64,000 nucleotides of DNA from DAIRDK01 sp035403225 (lineage in GTDB: Bacteria; Bacteroidota; Bacteroidia; Bacteroidales; FEN-979). A program made the position numbers and the translations under genes. The stretch is taken from positions 138,162-202,161 of the forward strand of contig DAONET010000001.1 in NCBI GenBank assembly GCA_035403225.1. The letters are read 5' to 3'. Under the pieces are notes generated by a model, which searched no databases, was not told the origin of the DNA, and saw nothing but the letters and a program-made list of their open reading frames with translations. Positions 45,564-55,313 of this stretch are shown one piece after another; the stretch's first letter is position 1, and each line of letters starts with the position of its first letter.

Positions 45564-45571
45564 TATTTTTG
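45564..45571 (+). promoter_or_regulatory. Candidate -7 box for the DivIC-like gene
   Basis: TATTTTTG, an exact TAnnTTTG, about 22 bases before the ATG at 45594. Confidence 0.45.
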
Positions 45572-45593
45572 CAGCCGATAACTGAATAGCAGC

Positions 45594-45911
45594 ATGCTGA
45601 TGCTGAAGAAGATCCTCAATATCCTCCTGAACAAGTACCTGATAACGACAGTTGCGTTCGTTGTCTGGCTTTTCTTTTTCGACAGCAACAACATGATCAT
45701 GCAGCAAGATCTGAAGTCCAAGCTGAATGATTTGAAAGAAGAAAAGCAGTTTTATCTTGACGAGATCAGGAACGATTCAATCCTTACTCGCCAGCTCCTC
45801 ACCGACACCGCCGCTTTGGAAAAGTTCGCCCGTGAAAAGTACCTGATGAAGAAAGAGGGAGAGGATGTCTTTTTGATGATTGACACTACAGCGGATCAAC
45901 ATCCACAATGA
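45594..45911 (+). CDS. FtsB/DivIC-like septum formation initiator
   Basis: 105 residues with a short cytoplasmic tail, one membrane segment (about 14-29, KYLITTVAFVVWLFFFDS) and a heptad-rich helix (about 34-70), ending LEKFAREKYLMKKEGEDVF, the typical FtsB/DivIC end motif. Such proteins belong to the divisome with FtsL and FtsQ. Two in-frame ATGs (45594 and 45600) precede the membrane segment. Its 3' end overlaps the convergent priA by 26 bases. Confidence 0.85.
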   Translation: MLMLKKILNILLNKYLITTVAFVVWLFFFDSNNMIMQQDLKSKLNDLKEEKQFYLDEIRNDSILTRQLLTDTAALEKFAREKYLMKKEGEDVFLMIDTTADQHPQ

Positions 45912-48360
45912 TCCGGACCCGGGCAAACTCCTTCTTCAGGTAAAATTGTTGTAACACTTCCAGCAATAGTTGCTTTTTTTCGGTCAACCCCGGGGCGCGT
46001 TCGATTTTTACCAGAATCTGCTTGATGTAATAGTTCATGACCCTGGAAACCAGCGGGTACTCAGGTCCCAGGATATTTTTCCCGAAGTCCTTCCGGAGGA
46101 TGTCGGCCAGATAACGGGCGGCCTTGTTCAGCAGGTCGGGATCCTTGTGTTTCAACCGGAGCATAATGAGCCGGTAGAACGGCGGATATTTGAATTTATA
46201 CCGGTCGGTGAGTTGCCCGATATACATAGAAGCGTAATCGTTGTTCAACACATCCTGAATGATGGGATGGGCAGGTTTCCAGGTTTGGATGATGACTTTT
46301 CCCCGTTTGTTCTTCCTTCCGGCGCGTCCGCTCACCTGGGCCATCATCTGGTAACCACGTTCCAGGGAACGGAAATCGGGATAGCTGAGCATGTTATCGG
46401 CGTTCAGCACGCAAACGGTACTAACATGATCGAAGTCAAGCCCTTTGGTGACCATCTGGGTACCGACGAGAAAATCGATCTGTCGTTCTTCAAAAGCGTT
46501 GATGATGTTTTGGTGAGCGTTTTTCTTGCGGGTTGTGTCGAGATCCATCCGGGCGATACGGGCTTGCGGAAAAAGTATCTGCAGGTCTTCTTCGATCCGT
46601 TCGGTACCGAATCCTTTCATCCGGAGCGACGTGCTTTTACATTCGGGGCACACTTCCGGGACGTTCATCACATAACCGCAGTAATGGCAGCGAAGCTGGT
46701 TGGATTTTTTATGATAGACCAGGGTGACGTCGCAGTTCTTACAAGAGGGCATCCAGTGGCAGGTGTCGCATTCGATACGCAACGAAAATCCGCGCCGGTT
46801 CTGAAAAAGAATGGCCTGTTCCCGGTTTTTCAGAGCCGTTTCCAGCTGTTCGATCAGGACAGAGGAAAAATGTGATTTCATCTTTCCTTCGCGTAACTCT
46901 GCCCGGATATCGACGATGATATTTTCCGGCATCTGAAGATTGCCATACCTGACGGAAAGCTCTGTCAGCCCGTACTTTCCCTGTTTCGCATTAAAATAGC
47001 TTTCCAGTGAAGGCGTCGCCGACCCCAGGATGGTATTTCCCTGGTGCAGATGCGACAGGTAAACCGCGGCGTCGCGGGCATTATAGCGGGGAGCGGGATC
47101 CATCTGTTTGAAAGAATAATCATGCTCCTCATCCACGATGATCAATCCCGGATCAGCCAGCGGGAGGAAGAGCGCAGACCGTGCTCCGAGGATCACGTCG
47201 TATTTCCCTTCCAGCGTATGTTTCCACACCTCTGCCCGTTCCAGCTCACTCAGTTTGGAATGATAGATACCGATCCTGTTCCCGAAATATTTCTCCAGCC
47301 GGTTGATGATCTGGGTGCTGAGTGCAATTTCCGGGAGCAGGTAGAGCGCCTGTCTTCCCCGGCCTATGGCTTCGCGGATGAGTTGAACGTACATCTCTGT
47401 CTTACCGCCGGAAGTCACGCCATGAAGCACGACCACTTCCTTTTCCCTGAACTTTTGCCGGATCGATTCCAGCGCTGTCTCCTGCGCCGGTGAAAAAGCA
47501 ATGGATTTGGGTTTCACCGGTTTGTCCGGTTGATCGCTCCAATCGGCAGGTCTGGTCACCATCAGGAAGACCTCTTTCTTCACGAGGGCATCCAGGGCGG
47601 CGACGCTCTGCCCTGTTTCCTTGAGCAGGACCGATCGCATGACTGAAACACCTTTGCCGGGAGTGTATCTCGATAGGCGGACGAAAGCGACCATCAGGTC
47701 AAGTTGTTTCCGGGCCCGTTTTTCCAGCGAGTCGAACAGCTCTTTCATCCGTTGTTCGTCCTTATCGTAATCCTCCGTCAGCAGGACCCATTTTTCGGTG
47801 CGGGGTTTGACCTTCTCGGTAAGTTCTTCTTCCAACAGGATCATTCCCTTCTCATGCATCGTCTTCACGAGGGGGATCACCTTCTGCTGATCCAGTATCC
47901 GGGCGGCTTCCGAGATCGTGAGTGCATCGTGGTACCGGAGCGCTTCCGTGAGCAGTTCTTCTTTTTCGTTGAGTTCCACGCTGTCAGGATCCCATTCCGG
48001 GTTGAGAAGCATCTTCGTCTCGCTGGCCAGCTTCAGGGCCGAAGGCAGGGCGGCGTTCATCACTTCGCCGACCGTGCACAGGTAATAACCGGCCATCCAT
48101 TCCCAGAAAAGAAACTGTTTTTCAAAGACCACGGGAGAAGCATCCAGGATGGAGAGGATGTATTTGGCGGTTTGTTTCTTTGGCACTTCTTCATGGACAC
48201 GCCTCACCAGGGCGGTATATATCTTCCGGTTGCCGAACTGCACGACCACACGCACTCCGGGCTTCACCTGGCCATTCATGTCGAAGGGGACGCGGTAGGT
48301 GAACATCCCTGCCACCGGCAGCGGCAGGATCACATCAACGAAGAGAGTAGTCCGTTCCAA
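45886..48360 (-). CDS. priA: Primosomal replication restart helicase PriA
   Basis: 824 residues with the full set of PriA features. An N-terminal fork-binding domain begins FVDVILPLPVAGMFTYRVP. The helicase core has Walker A HGVTSGGKTEMY at residues 313-323 and a DEEH box VDEEHDYSFKQ. The zinc-binding insertion includes CDTCHWMPSCKNC, CHYCGYVM and CPECKS. Helicase motif V is LVGTQMVTKGLDFDHV. It reloads the replisome at stalled forks. The upstream gene pfkA ends 13 bases away on the same strand. Confidence 0.96.
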   Translation of the reverse strand: MERTTLFVDVILPLPVAGMFTYRVPFDMNGQVKPGVRVVVQFGNRKIYTALVRRVHEEVPKKQTAKYILSILDASPVVFEKQFLFWEWMAGYYLCTVGEVMNAALPSALKLASETKMLLNPEWDPDSVELNEKEELLTEALRYHDALTISEAARILDQQKVIPLVKTMHEKGMILLEEELTEKVKPRTEKWVLLTEDYDKDEQRMKELFDSLEKRARKQLDLMVAFVRLSRYTPGKGVSVMRSVLLKETGQSVAALDALVKKEVFLMVTRPADWSDQPDKPVKPKSIAFSPAQETALESIRQKFREKEVVVLHGVTSGGKTEMYVQLIREAIGRGRQALYLLPEIALSTQIINRLEKYFGNRIGIYHSKLSELERAEVWKHTLEGKYDVILGARSALFLPLADPGLIIVDEEHDYSFKQMDPAPRYNARDAAVYLSHLHQGNTILGSATPSLESYFNAKQGKYGLTELSVRYGNLQMPENIIVDIRAELREGKMKSHFSSVLIEQLETALKNREQAILFQNRRGFSLRIECDTCHWMPSCKNCDVTLVYHKKSNQLRCHYCGYVMNVPEVCPECKSTSLRMKGFGTERIEEDLQILFPQARIARMDLDTTRKKNAHQNIINAFEERQIDFLVGTQMVTKGLDFDHVSTVCVLNADNMLSYPDFRSLERGYQMMAQVSGRAGRKNKRGKVIIQTWKPAHPIIQDVLNNDYASMYIGQLTDRYKFKYPPFYRLIMLRLKHKDPDLLNKAARYLADILRKDFGKNILGPEYPLVSRVMNYYIKQILVKIERAPGLTEKKQLLLEVLQQFYLKKEFARVRIIVDVDPL

Positions 48361-48373
48361 AAAAAGATGACCG

Positions 48374-49357
48374 TTAGATAGCGAGGATTCTGGAAACCTC
48401 CAGCATATTGAAAAGAAATTCTTTCTTCTTATTTACCGCTTCTTCAAAAGATGTCAGAACGACATTTTTATCCACCATGCCGGCCATCACCCCTTTCTTT
48501 CCTTCCAGGAGAGCCACTATAGCAGAGTAGCCCAGGATGGAAGCGAGGTTCCGGTCGTTTGCCGTAGGAGCGCCTCCCCGTTGGATATGGCCCAGGATGG
48601 TGACCCGCGTGTCAATATGCGGAAGTCTTTCCCTGACCTTGGCGGCGATCTCGTAAGCGCCTCCTTCATCATCCCCTTCCGCGACAATAACGATCCCCGA
48701 TGTTTTGTTTTTGCCCATGTCGTATTTGAGAACGCGGGCGAGGTTATCGGGATACGTCTTTGTTTCGGGGACGAGAATGAACTCAGCCCCGGCGGCGATG
48801 CCGCTGTACAGCGCCAGGTAACCGGAGTCACGGCCCATCACTTCAATGAAGAAGAGGCGGTCGTGCGAGGTGGCGGTATCGCGGATCTTGTCTGCTGCAT
48901 CGAGAACCGTGTTCACCGCGGTATCAAAGCCAATGGTGAAGTCAGTGCCGTACAGATCGTTGTCGATGGTGCCCGGGAGACCGATGATCGGGTAATCGCT
49001 GTATTCGGAAGCAAATTGGATCGCTCCGGTGAAAGTACCGTTTCCACCGATCACCACCAGCGCATCAATCTTGTTTTTCTGCAAGTTTTCGTAGGCAATC
49101 CTTCTCCCCTCTTCCGTCAGAAACCGCTGGCTGCGTGCTGATTTGAGGATAGTTCCACCGCGCTGAATGATATTGGAGACCGAACGGCTTCCCATTTTTT
49201 CGATCGTACCGTCGATCAATCCTTCATACCCGCGATAAATCCCGTAAATATCAAGACCGTTGGAGACGCCTGTACGCACCACGGCCCTGATGGCTGCGTT
49301 CATCCCCGGAGAATCGCCACCGGAGGTCATAACACCGACAGACTGAATTTTTGCCAT
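48374..49357 (-). CDS. pfkA: 6-phosphofructokinase (PfkA type) with Asn in place of a metal-site Asp
   Basis: 327 residues matching the bacterial PfkA family: SGGDSPGMNAAIRAVVR, the catalytic GLPGTIDNDLYGTDFTIGFDTA (Asp132), and HIQRGGAPTANDR, split here. The usual GGDGS loop reads GGNGT at residues 104-108, so Asp103 (E. coli numbering) is Asn. In E. coli that aspartate coordinates MgATP. The following Gly, which separates ATP- from PPi-dependent forms, is kept. Bacteroidota genomes often have more than one Pfk, so this could be the main enzyme with altered metal binding or a divergent paralogue. Confidence 0.93.
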   Translation of the reverse strand: MAKIQSVGVMTSGGDSPGMNAAIRAVVRTGVSNGLDIYGIYRGYEGLIDGTIEKMGSRSVSNIIQRGGTILKSARSQRFLTEEGRRIAYENLQKNKIDALVVIGGNGTFTGAIQFASEYSDYPIIGLPGTIDNDLYGTDFTIGFDTAVNTVLDAADKIRDTATSHDRLFFIEVMGRDSGYLALYSGIAAGAEFILVPETKTYPDNLARVLKYDMGKNKTSGIVIVAEGDDEGGAYEIAAKVRERLPHIDTRVTILGHIQRGGAPTANDRNLASILGYSAIVALLEGKKGVMAGMVDKNVVLTSFEEAVNKKKEFLFNMLEVSRILAI

Positions 49358-49408
49358 AGCTGGATTCTTTTTAAACGGATAAAATTACAAAATAAAACAG
49401 GGAAATGG

Positions 49409-50584
49409 CTACTGATTACCGCTTGACTTATGTTCTTTCAGGGTCCCTTTGAAAAGGTCGTACCCCATAAACCGGCATTCCAGGGGACCATTGTAGATCT
49501 TTATCTTTTTCGAGGGTTTCAGGCCGATGAATTTCATGGCTTCCAGGTCGGCAGAGATGATCCATGCCTGGTAACCGCCATAAAGTTTCTTCAGGGTATC
49601 GCCGATGGAGCGGTAAAAGGCGACGGAATCATCCAGCTTAAGCCGTTCGTCATACGGCGGATTCATAATGATCATGCCTTTTTCATACGGTGGTTTGGTG
49701 GTATGGAAGCCTGATTTCTGCAGGGTGATCAACGACCCGGTGCCGGAATAGCGAAGGTTCATCAAGGCTCCGTCGATGGCGCGCAAAGAGCTGTCGGCTC
49801 CCCGTATCTGTGACTCCGCCGGGATGATCTGTTCATCTGCTTCCTTTTTTACTTTGTCCCAAAGATCCTGATCGAAATTCTTCCACTTCATGAACCCGAA
49901 ATCTTTCCGAAAGAATCCGGCCGGAGTACGGGTGGCCATCAACGCCGCTTCGATAGGGATGGTCCCCGACCCGCACATCGGGTCGTACAAGGGCACCGAA
50001 GGATCCCAGCCGGACAGGCGAATGAGGCCGGCAGCCAACACCTCGCTCAAAGGCGCCTCACCGGCGCGTTTCCGGTATCCCCGTTTATGAAGCGTGTTGC
50101 CCGAGCTGTCGAGAGAGACCGTGCAGGCATTTCCCCTCAGATGGATGCTGATTCGCAACGAAGGATCCTGCAGATCAACGGATGGTCTTGTGCCGAACTT
50201 CTCCCGCAAACGGTCGGCGACAGCGTCTTTCGAGCGCTGGGCGACAAACAGGGAGTTGGTAAAGGCACTGTCGCTGATCACTGCATCGACAGCCAATGTC
50301 CCTGACGGATCCAACCAGTCTTCCCAGGACATCTCTCTCAGACGGGCGTACAGATCATCCTGACCGGCAATCTCGAATTCCTCTACCGGGACAAGAAACC
50401 GCAAGGCGGTGAAACTGCAATAATTCACTTTGTATAAGAGGCGGATATCCCCTCTGAATTCCACGGCACGGGTAAGAATTCGCGTATCTGTGGCGCCCAG
50501 GGAGCGGAGTTCACGCTCCAGCACCTCCTCAAGTCCCGAGATTGTCTTGGCTAAAAAAATCCGGTTGTCAGTTTCAATGTTCAT
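49409..50584 (-). CDS. RlmL-like THUMP rRNA methyltransferase
   Basis: 391 residues. A THUMP RNA-binding domain occupies about 40-155, followed by a class I SAM domain with LYDPMCGSGTIPIEAALMA and the catalytic-type MNPPYDERL. This matches the N-terminal methyltransferase half of E. coli RlmL (23S rRNA m2G2445), without the RlmK half. The start codon follows the -7 box by only about 8 bases, so the transcript may have almost no leader. Confidence 0.85.
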   Translation of the reverse strand: MNIETDNRIFLAKTISGLEEVLERELRSLGATDTRILTRAVEFRGDIRLLYKVNYCSFTALRFLVPVEEFEIAGQDDLYARLREMSWEDWLDPSGTLAVDAVISDSAFTNSLFVAQRSKDAVADRLREKFGTRPSVDLQDPSLRISIHLRGNACTVSLDSSGNTLHKRGYRKRAGEAPLSEVLAAGLIRLSGWDPSVPLYDPMCGSGTIPIEAALMATRTPAGFFRKDFGFMKWKNFDQDLWDKVKKEADEQIIPAESQIRGADSSLRAIDGALMNLRYSGTGSLITLQKSGFHTTKPPYEKGMIIMNPPYDERLKLDDSVAFYRSIGDTLKKLYGGYQAWIISADLEAMKFIGLKPSKKIKIYNGPLECRFMGYDLFKGTLKEHKSSGNQ

Positions 50585-50592
50585 TGGCGTTG

Positions 50593-50600
50593 CAAAGGTA
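50593..50600 (-). promoter_or_regulatory. Candidate -7 box for the RlmL-like gene
   Basis: On the minus strand TACCTTTG, an exact TAnnTTTG. The ATG at 50584 lies just 8 bases beyond it, implying a very short or absent leader. Confidence 0.5.
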
Positions 50601-50676
50601 TTTAATTATCGGGTCTGAACAGGGGATGAAATTAATTCCGTATGTTTGGGGAACCATCGATACCCCTGCAAACTCT

Positions 50677-53202
50677 ATGCTGCAAACGAAAGTCCCCTGT
50701 CTGATATCCCTGCTGCTGCTCGTTGTTCTGCCCGTAGCTTCTTTTGCCCAGATCTTCCATGTGTCGGGGACGGTCGTTGATTCGAAATCACACGAACCGC
50801 TTGCCTTTGTCAACATTGTGATCGAAGGCAGTCAAGCCGGAGGCACCACCGATATCGACGGACATTTCCGGCTGCATGATTCCCGGAAGATCACCAACCT
50901 GAGACTCTCGTATGTCGGCTATGAATCGCTGATGTATCCTGTCGGGACAAAAACGGAGAACCTGGTGATCTTCCTGAAAAGAAAACAGATTGAACTGACC
51001 GAAGTCGAAATCCTGCCCGGAGAGAATCCCGCCCATCGCATCATGCGGAACGTCATCGACAACCGCGATCTCAATGACCCGGAGAAACTGTCCTCTTTTT
51101 CGTACACCTCGTACGACAAGACTGTTTTTTCGATCGATGCCGATTCCACCTTGAAACTTTCCGCCGCCGACACTACCACAAGAGGTAATCATTCGCTGGT
51201 GACCGTCAATATCAATTCTCCTGCTGATTCCCTCAGATCGGACAGTCTGGTGAACGACTCCTCCCTGCAAGCCATTGAGAAGCTAATCAGCCAGCAGTAC
51301 CTGTTTATGATGGAGAATGTGACGAAACGGAAGTTCATGGCCCCGGATAAAAACTACAACGAGGTCATTGCCACGAAGATGTCGGGTTTCAAAGACCCGA
51401 TCTTTGTCTTCCTCACGACCCAGATCCAGTCGTTCTCTTTCTATAAGCCCTTCATCACCATTTTCCAGACATCCTATGTCAATCCGGTGGGTACCGGGAG
51501 CCTGTCAAAATATTTCTTTAAGATCGAAGACACTACGTACACCGGGAAAGACACCGTGTTCATCCTCTCCTTCCGGCCAAAAAAAGGGACGAATTTTATG
51601 GGTCTGAAGGGAGTGATCTCGATCAACACCCGTAAATGGGCCATCCAGAACGTGATTGCGGAACCTGCCGGAGACAACAGCGGCCTCTCTATCAGAATAC
51701 AACAGATGTATGAACTGATTGACGACACCTGGTGGTTCCCTGTTCAACTCAATACCGATTTATTCCTGAAGAACATTCAAATAGGACCCTATATGGCGGT
51801 CGGCAGCGGGCGTTATTATATCCGCGACATCGTATTAAATCCCGATCTGGTGAAGAAAGAGTTCAACCACCTGGATATCGAGGTCGATCAAGAAGCCACT
51901 GACCGCAGCCGGGAGTATTGGAACCAGTATCGCACTGATTCCCTCTCATCCAGGGAAGAACGCACCTACCGGGTTATCGACAGCCTGGGACAGGAAAATA
52001 ACTTCGACAACCTGGCTAAAACCTTCAAGACCCTCATGGAGGGACAGATTCCGTGGGGGCCGGTCGCCATCGATCTGGATAAATTTCTCGGATACAACCC
52101 GTACGAAGGGTGGATCGCCGGGCTGGGACTGCATACCAGCACGAAGTTCTCAAGACGGCTCCGCTTCGGAGGATATTACCGGTACGCGTTTGCCATCAGC
52201 GAGAGCAAATACGGCGGCGACGCCGGTTTCCTGATAAACAGGCGGAACGATGTCAGGATCGCCGGATACTATTTCAACGATCTCACCGAATCAGGCAGCG
52301 TACGATTTTTCGACGATCACATCACGATCATCGGAGGGGAATACCGGCAATTGTTATTACGGATCCTGGATAAAACCGAATCGGCGGGACTGTCGTTCGG
52401 GTTCAGAACCCGGAAATACCTTTTGGCCAATGTTTTTCTCAACTGGTCGCATAAAAGGACCGAAAACGCAGCGCTGGCCACGGATATCGGTAATGTAACC
52501 CTGCTCGACGATGATTTCATCTTTACGGAAGCAGGACTCGGGTTGAAATGGGCGTATGGCGAAAAATTCATGCAAACCCCGGAAAACAAAGTGTCACTGG
52601 GCACCCGTTACCCTACTGTCTGGCTGCAATATACCCGGGGCCTCAGCGATGTGCTGGGTGGAGAATTCGACTACAACCGTTTGGACCTGAAGATAGAAAA
52701 GACATTTCCGATTAAGTTTCTGGGCAAGAGCACATTGCGACTGAATGCCGGGTATATCGACCGTTCCATACCCGCCTGTAATCTGTTTGACGGTCATGGC
52801 AGTTACCGGGAATTCACGGTTTTCTCTCCCTTCAGCTTCGCTACGATGCGGATGAACGAATTTTTGAGTAATGGTTACGCTGCTTTGTATCTTTACCACG
52901 ATTTTGAGGATTTGCTGATCAAAGGAAGAAAATGGTTCCATCCCGAATTTGCGATCGCGCAGAATATCGGGTTCGGTTTCCTGGAGCACCCGGAGCACTA
53001 CTCCTTTTTCCGGCCGGATGGGCCCCGCGAGATGAGCCTTGGCTATTATGAATCCGGGCTTCTCATCAACAACATCATGAAGATCAGTTTCCTGGAGATC
53101 GGAGGCGGAGTCTTCTACCGCTGGGGGCCGTATTCCTTCCCGGCAGCACACGACAACTTCGCTTATAAAATCAGTCTTTTCATCCCGTTAATCAATCAAT
53201 AA
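50677..53202 (+). CDS. DUF5686 / CarboxypepD-regulatory-like outer-membrane protein
   Basis: 841 residues from the ATG at 50677. That start gives a compact signal peptide (MLQTKVPCLISLLLLVVLPV then ASFAQ). Two earlier in-frame ATGs give unlikely long N-terminal tails. Residues about 25-110 form a carboxypeptidase-D-like regulatory domain (VSGTVVDSKSHEPLAFVNIV and GTTDIDGHFRL). The remaining 730 residues match DUF5686: a periplasmic domain with AHRIMRNVIDNRD, then a long beta-rich C-terminal half consistent with a barrel (ADDN-poor; GGYYRYAF, AGYYF). The family is common in Bacteroidota outer membranes; its function is unknown. Confidence 0.87.
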   Translation: MLQTKVPCLISLLLLVVLPVASFAQIFHVSGTVVDSKSHEPLAFVNIVIEGSQAGGTTDIDGHFRLHDSRKITNLRLSYVGYESLMYPVGTKTENLVIFLKRKQIELTEVEILPGENPAHRIMRNVIDNRDLNDPEKLSSFSYTSYDKTVFSIDADSTLKLSAADTTTRGNHSLVTVNINSPADSLRSDSLVNDSSLQAIEKLISQQYLFMMENVTKRKFMAPDKNYNEVIATKMSGFKDPIFVFLTTQIQSFSFYKPFITIFQTSYVNPVGTGSLSKYFFKIEDTTYTGKDTVFILSFRPKKGTNFMGLKGVISINTRKWAIQNVIAEPAGDNSGLSIRIQQMYELIDDTWWFPVQLNTDLFLKNIQIGPYMAVGSGRYYIRDIVLNPDLVKKEFNHLDIEVDQEATDRSREYWNQYRTDSLSSREERTYRVIDSLGQENNFDNLAKTFKTLMEGQIPWGPVAIDLDKFLGYNPYEGWIAGLGLHTSTKFSRRLRFGGYYRYAFAISESKYGGDAGFLINRRNDVRIAGYYFNDLTESGSVRFFDDHITIIGGEYRQLLLRILDKTESAGLSFGFRTRKYLLANVFLNWSHKRTENAALATDIGNVTLLDDDFIFTEAGLGLKWAYGEKFMQTPENKVSLGTRYPTVWLQYTRGLSDVLGGEFDYNRLDLKIEKTFPIKFLGKSTLRLNAGYIDRSIPACNLFDGHGSYREFTVFSPFSFATMRMNEFLSNGYAALYLYHDFEDLLIKGRKWFHPEFAIAQNIGFGFLEHPEHYSFFRPDGPREMSLGYYESGLLINNIMKISFLEIGGGVFYRWGPYSFPAAHDNFAYKISLFIPLINQ

Positions 53203-53206
53203 GGCC

Positions 53207-54313
53207 ATGTTGAAAGAATTAGTTAAAAAGCATCAGTTGTTTTTTCTGATCCTCGGAGTCCTGGTCACCGGATTTCTGCTCTGGTATTTTGCCCCCATCG
53301 TGATCTGCGTCCTCATCGCCGGCGTGCTGATGATCATCGGGCGACCTGTCGTCGACTGGCTTGACCGGCTGAAAATCCGTCGTTTCAGGATGCCCCGGGG
53401 ACTCAGCGTGACCATCACCCTCCTTCTCATGGTCACTTTCATGCTGGGGCTTCTTGCCTTCATCATCCCGCTGATCGTGAAAGAGATCAACATGCTTGTC
53501 GCCATCAACCCCCGACAGTATATTCCCTATTTCAGCCAGGAGCTCGACCGTCTGCAGCCTTACCTGGTGCAATACGGCATCCTGGCCCAGGACGAGACCA
53601 TTGTCAGCTATTTCCAGGGAGCCCTGATGAAGTTCCTCAATGTCCACATGATCTCCGGCCTCCTCGGGAACATCTTCTCCATTGCCGGTCAGATCATGTT
53701 TTATGTTTTTACCACCCTTTTCCTGACTTTTTTCTTCCTGTTGAAACGGAATATGCTCCGTAATTTCATTTTGTCGCTCTTCCCGCAACATTATGAGCAG
53801 AAAGGCCGGAACATCCTGTATTCAAGCAAGCAACTGTTGTCGCGTTATTTCATCGGGTTACTGGCAGAAGTGATCTCCCTATCGATCCTCGTCTCTGCCG
53901 GATTGATGATCATTGGCGTCAACGGGGCCGTTCCCATCGGCTTCTTTGCCGGTGTGATGAACATCATTCCGTACCTCGGTTATTTCATTGCCACGGTATT
54001 AGGCATCCTGCTTGCCATCACGGGAGTGATCAGCACGGGAGTCCTCACCTCCGTTCTTCCCATTGCCATAAAGACCTTGGCAGTTTTTGTCATTGCCAAC
54101 CTGATCGACAACAATCTTCTTCAGCCGTTTTTCTTCGGAAAAAGTGTGAAAGCCAGCCCGGTAGAGATCTTTCTGGTGATCATTGCCTCGGGATTTGTCG
54201 GTGGGGTGATCGGGATGATCGTTGCTGTACCGGCTTACACGTTCATCCGTATTGTAGCCCGTGAGTTTTTCAGTGAATTCCGGGTTGTCAGGAATCTTAC
54301 CAAAGAAATGTAA
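53207..54313 (+). CDS. AI-2E family transporter (UPF0118/PerM-like)
   Basis: 368-residue membrane protein with about eight segments, beginning FFLILGVLVTGFLLWYFAPIV and ending in the family block PIGFFAGVMNIIPYLGYFIA, TVLGILLAIT and DNNLLQPFFFGKSVKASP. The family is named for autoinducer-2 export but includes Na+/H+ antiporters and permeases, so substrate is uncertain. The gene follows the DUF5686 gene by 4 bases. Confidence 0.88.
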   Translation: MLKELVKKHQLFFLILGVLVTGFLLWYFAPIVICVLIAGVLMIIGRPVVDWLDRLKIRRFRMPRGLSVTITLLLMVTFMLGLLAFIIPLIVKEINMLVAINPRQYIPYFSQELDRLQPYLVQYGILAQDETIVSYFQGALMKFLNVHMISGLLGNIFSIAGQIMFYVFTTLFLTFFFLLKRNMLRNFILSLFPQHYEQKGRNILYSSKQLLSRYFIGLLAEVISLSILVSAGLMIIGVNGAVPIGFFAGVMNIIPYLGYFIATVLGILLAITGVISTGVLTSVLPIAIKTLAVFVIANLIDNNLLQPFFFGKSVKASPVEIFLVIIASGFVGGVIGMIVAVPAYTFIRIVAREFFSEFRVVRNLTKEM

Positions 54314-54337
54314 TCCAACATCTTCACCCAACTATAC

Positions 54338-55312
54338 ATGCTGTTCCTACGATATTACAATATAATCCGGGTTGTTACAGGATACCTGCTGTCGCGCATG
54401 ACCCACCGGCCTATTCAGTCAGGGATGCCCATATCCTTTTCGGCTGAGCCGACGACGCGCTGCAACCTGCACTGTCCCGAGTGTCCCACCGGGAGACGCG
54501 AGTTGTCGCGCGATAGTGGCACCATGGATTTAGCCTTGTTCCGGAAAGTGGCGGATGAACTTAGCCGTCACGCGTTGTATCTCACCCTGTATTTCCAGGG
54601 AGAGCCTTTTCTCCATCCCTCTTTCTTTGATATGGTGAGATATGCGAAGTCGAAAAAGCTCTTCATCTCCACCTCCACGAATGGCCATTTCCTCGAACCC
54701 GCTCCCGCGATGGAGACAGTCCGTTGCGGTCTCGACCGGCTGATCGTCTCGCTGGACGGCGCCACGCAGGAGTCTTATTCCGCCTACCGGCGAGGAGGAG
54801 ATTTTCATAAAGTCGTCAAAGGACTTCATCATCTTGCTGATGCAAAAAAATCGATGAAGGCTTCCCACCCTTCCACCATTGTCCAGTGTCTCCTCCTTCG
54901 GTCCAACCAGCACGAAAAAAAACAAATACGGAAGATTGCGAAGGAAGTGTCGGCGAAGATGACCTTCAAGACGGCTCAGTTTTACGACTTTGAGCACGGA
55001 AATGAGCTGATGCCCGATCAGGAAACTGATGCCAGGTACAAGTTGAAGAGTGACTCGGCAAACTCCGGGTATGTCATCAAGAATCCCATGCCAAACAGCT
55101 GTTTCAGGATGTGGAGTTCGTGCGTGATCACCTGGGACGGCTTGGTGGTGCCGTGTTGTTTTGATAAAGATGCATCGCATGTGATGGGCGATCTGAAAAA
55201 GCAGTCGTTTGAGGAGATCTGGAAAGGGGAAAAATACCGTGAATTCCGCCGACAGCTTTTATCTGACCGGAAAAGAATCGAAATTTGCAAAAACTGTTCA
55301 CAAAAGTATTGA
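54338..55312 (+). CDS. Radical SAM/SPASM domain protein
   Basis: 324 residues. The SAM cluster is CNLHCPECP at about residues 43-51, with FQGEPFLHP after it. The SPASM end has SCFRMWSSCVITWDGLVVPCCFD (split) and CKNCSQKY, giving extra cysteines for auxiliary clusters. SPASM proteins modify peptides or act as anaerobic sulfatase maturases and similar. No precursor peptide is adjacent and no sulfatase is in the window. Its stop lies one base before the cutC start. Confidence 0.87.
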   Translation: MLFLRYYNIIRVVTGYLLSRMTHRPIQSGMPISFSAEPTTRCNLHCPECPTGRRELSRDSGTMDLALFRKVADELSRHALYLTLYFQGEPFLHPSFFDMVRYAKSKKLFISTSTNGHFLEPAPAMETVRCGLDRLIVSLDGATQESYSAYRRGGDFHKVVKGLHHLADAKKSMKASHPSTIVQCLLLRSNQHEKKQIRKIAKEVSAKMTFKTAQFYDFEHGNELMPDQETDARYKLKSDSANSGYVIKNPMPNSCFRMWSSCVITWDGLVVPCCFDKDASHVMGDLKKQSFEEIWKGEKYREFRRQLLSDRKRIEICKNCSQKY

Positions 55313-55313
55313 T

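Noticed and set aside
45970..46875. A 301-codon frame opposite priA
   Set aside because: It is antisense to the conserved zinc and helicase motifs of PriA and shows no recognisable domain.
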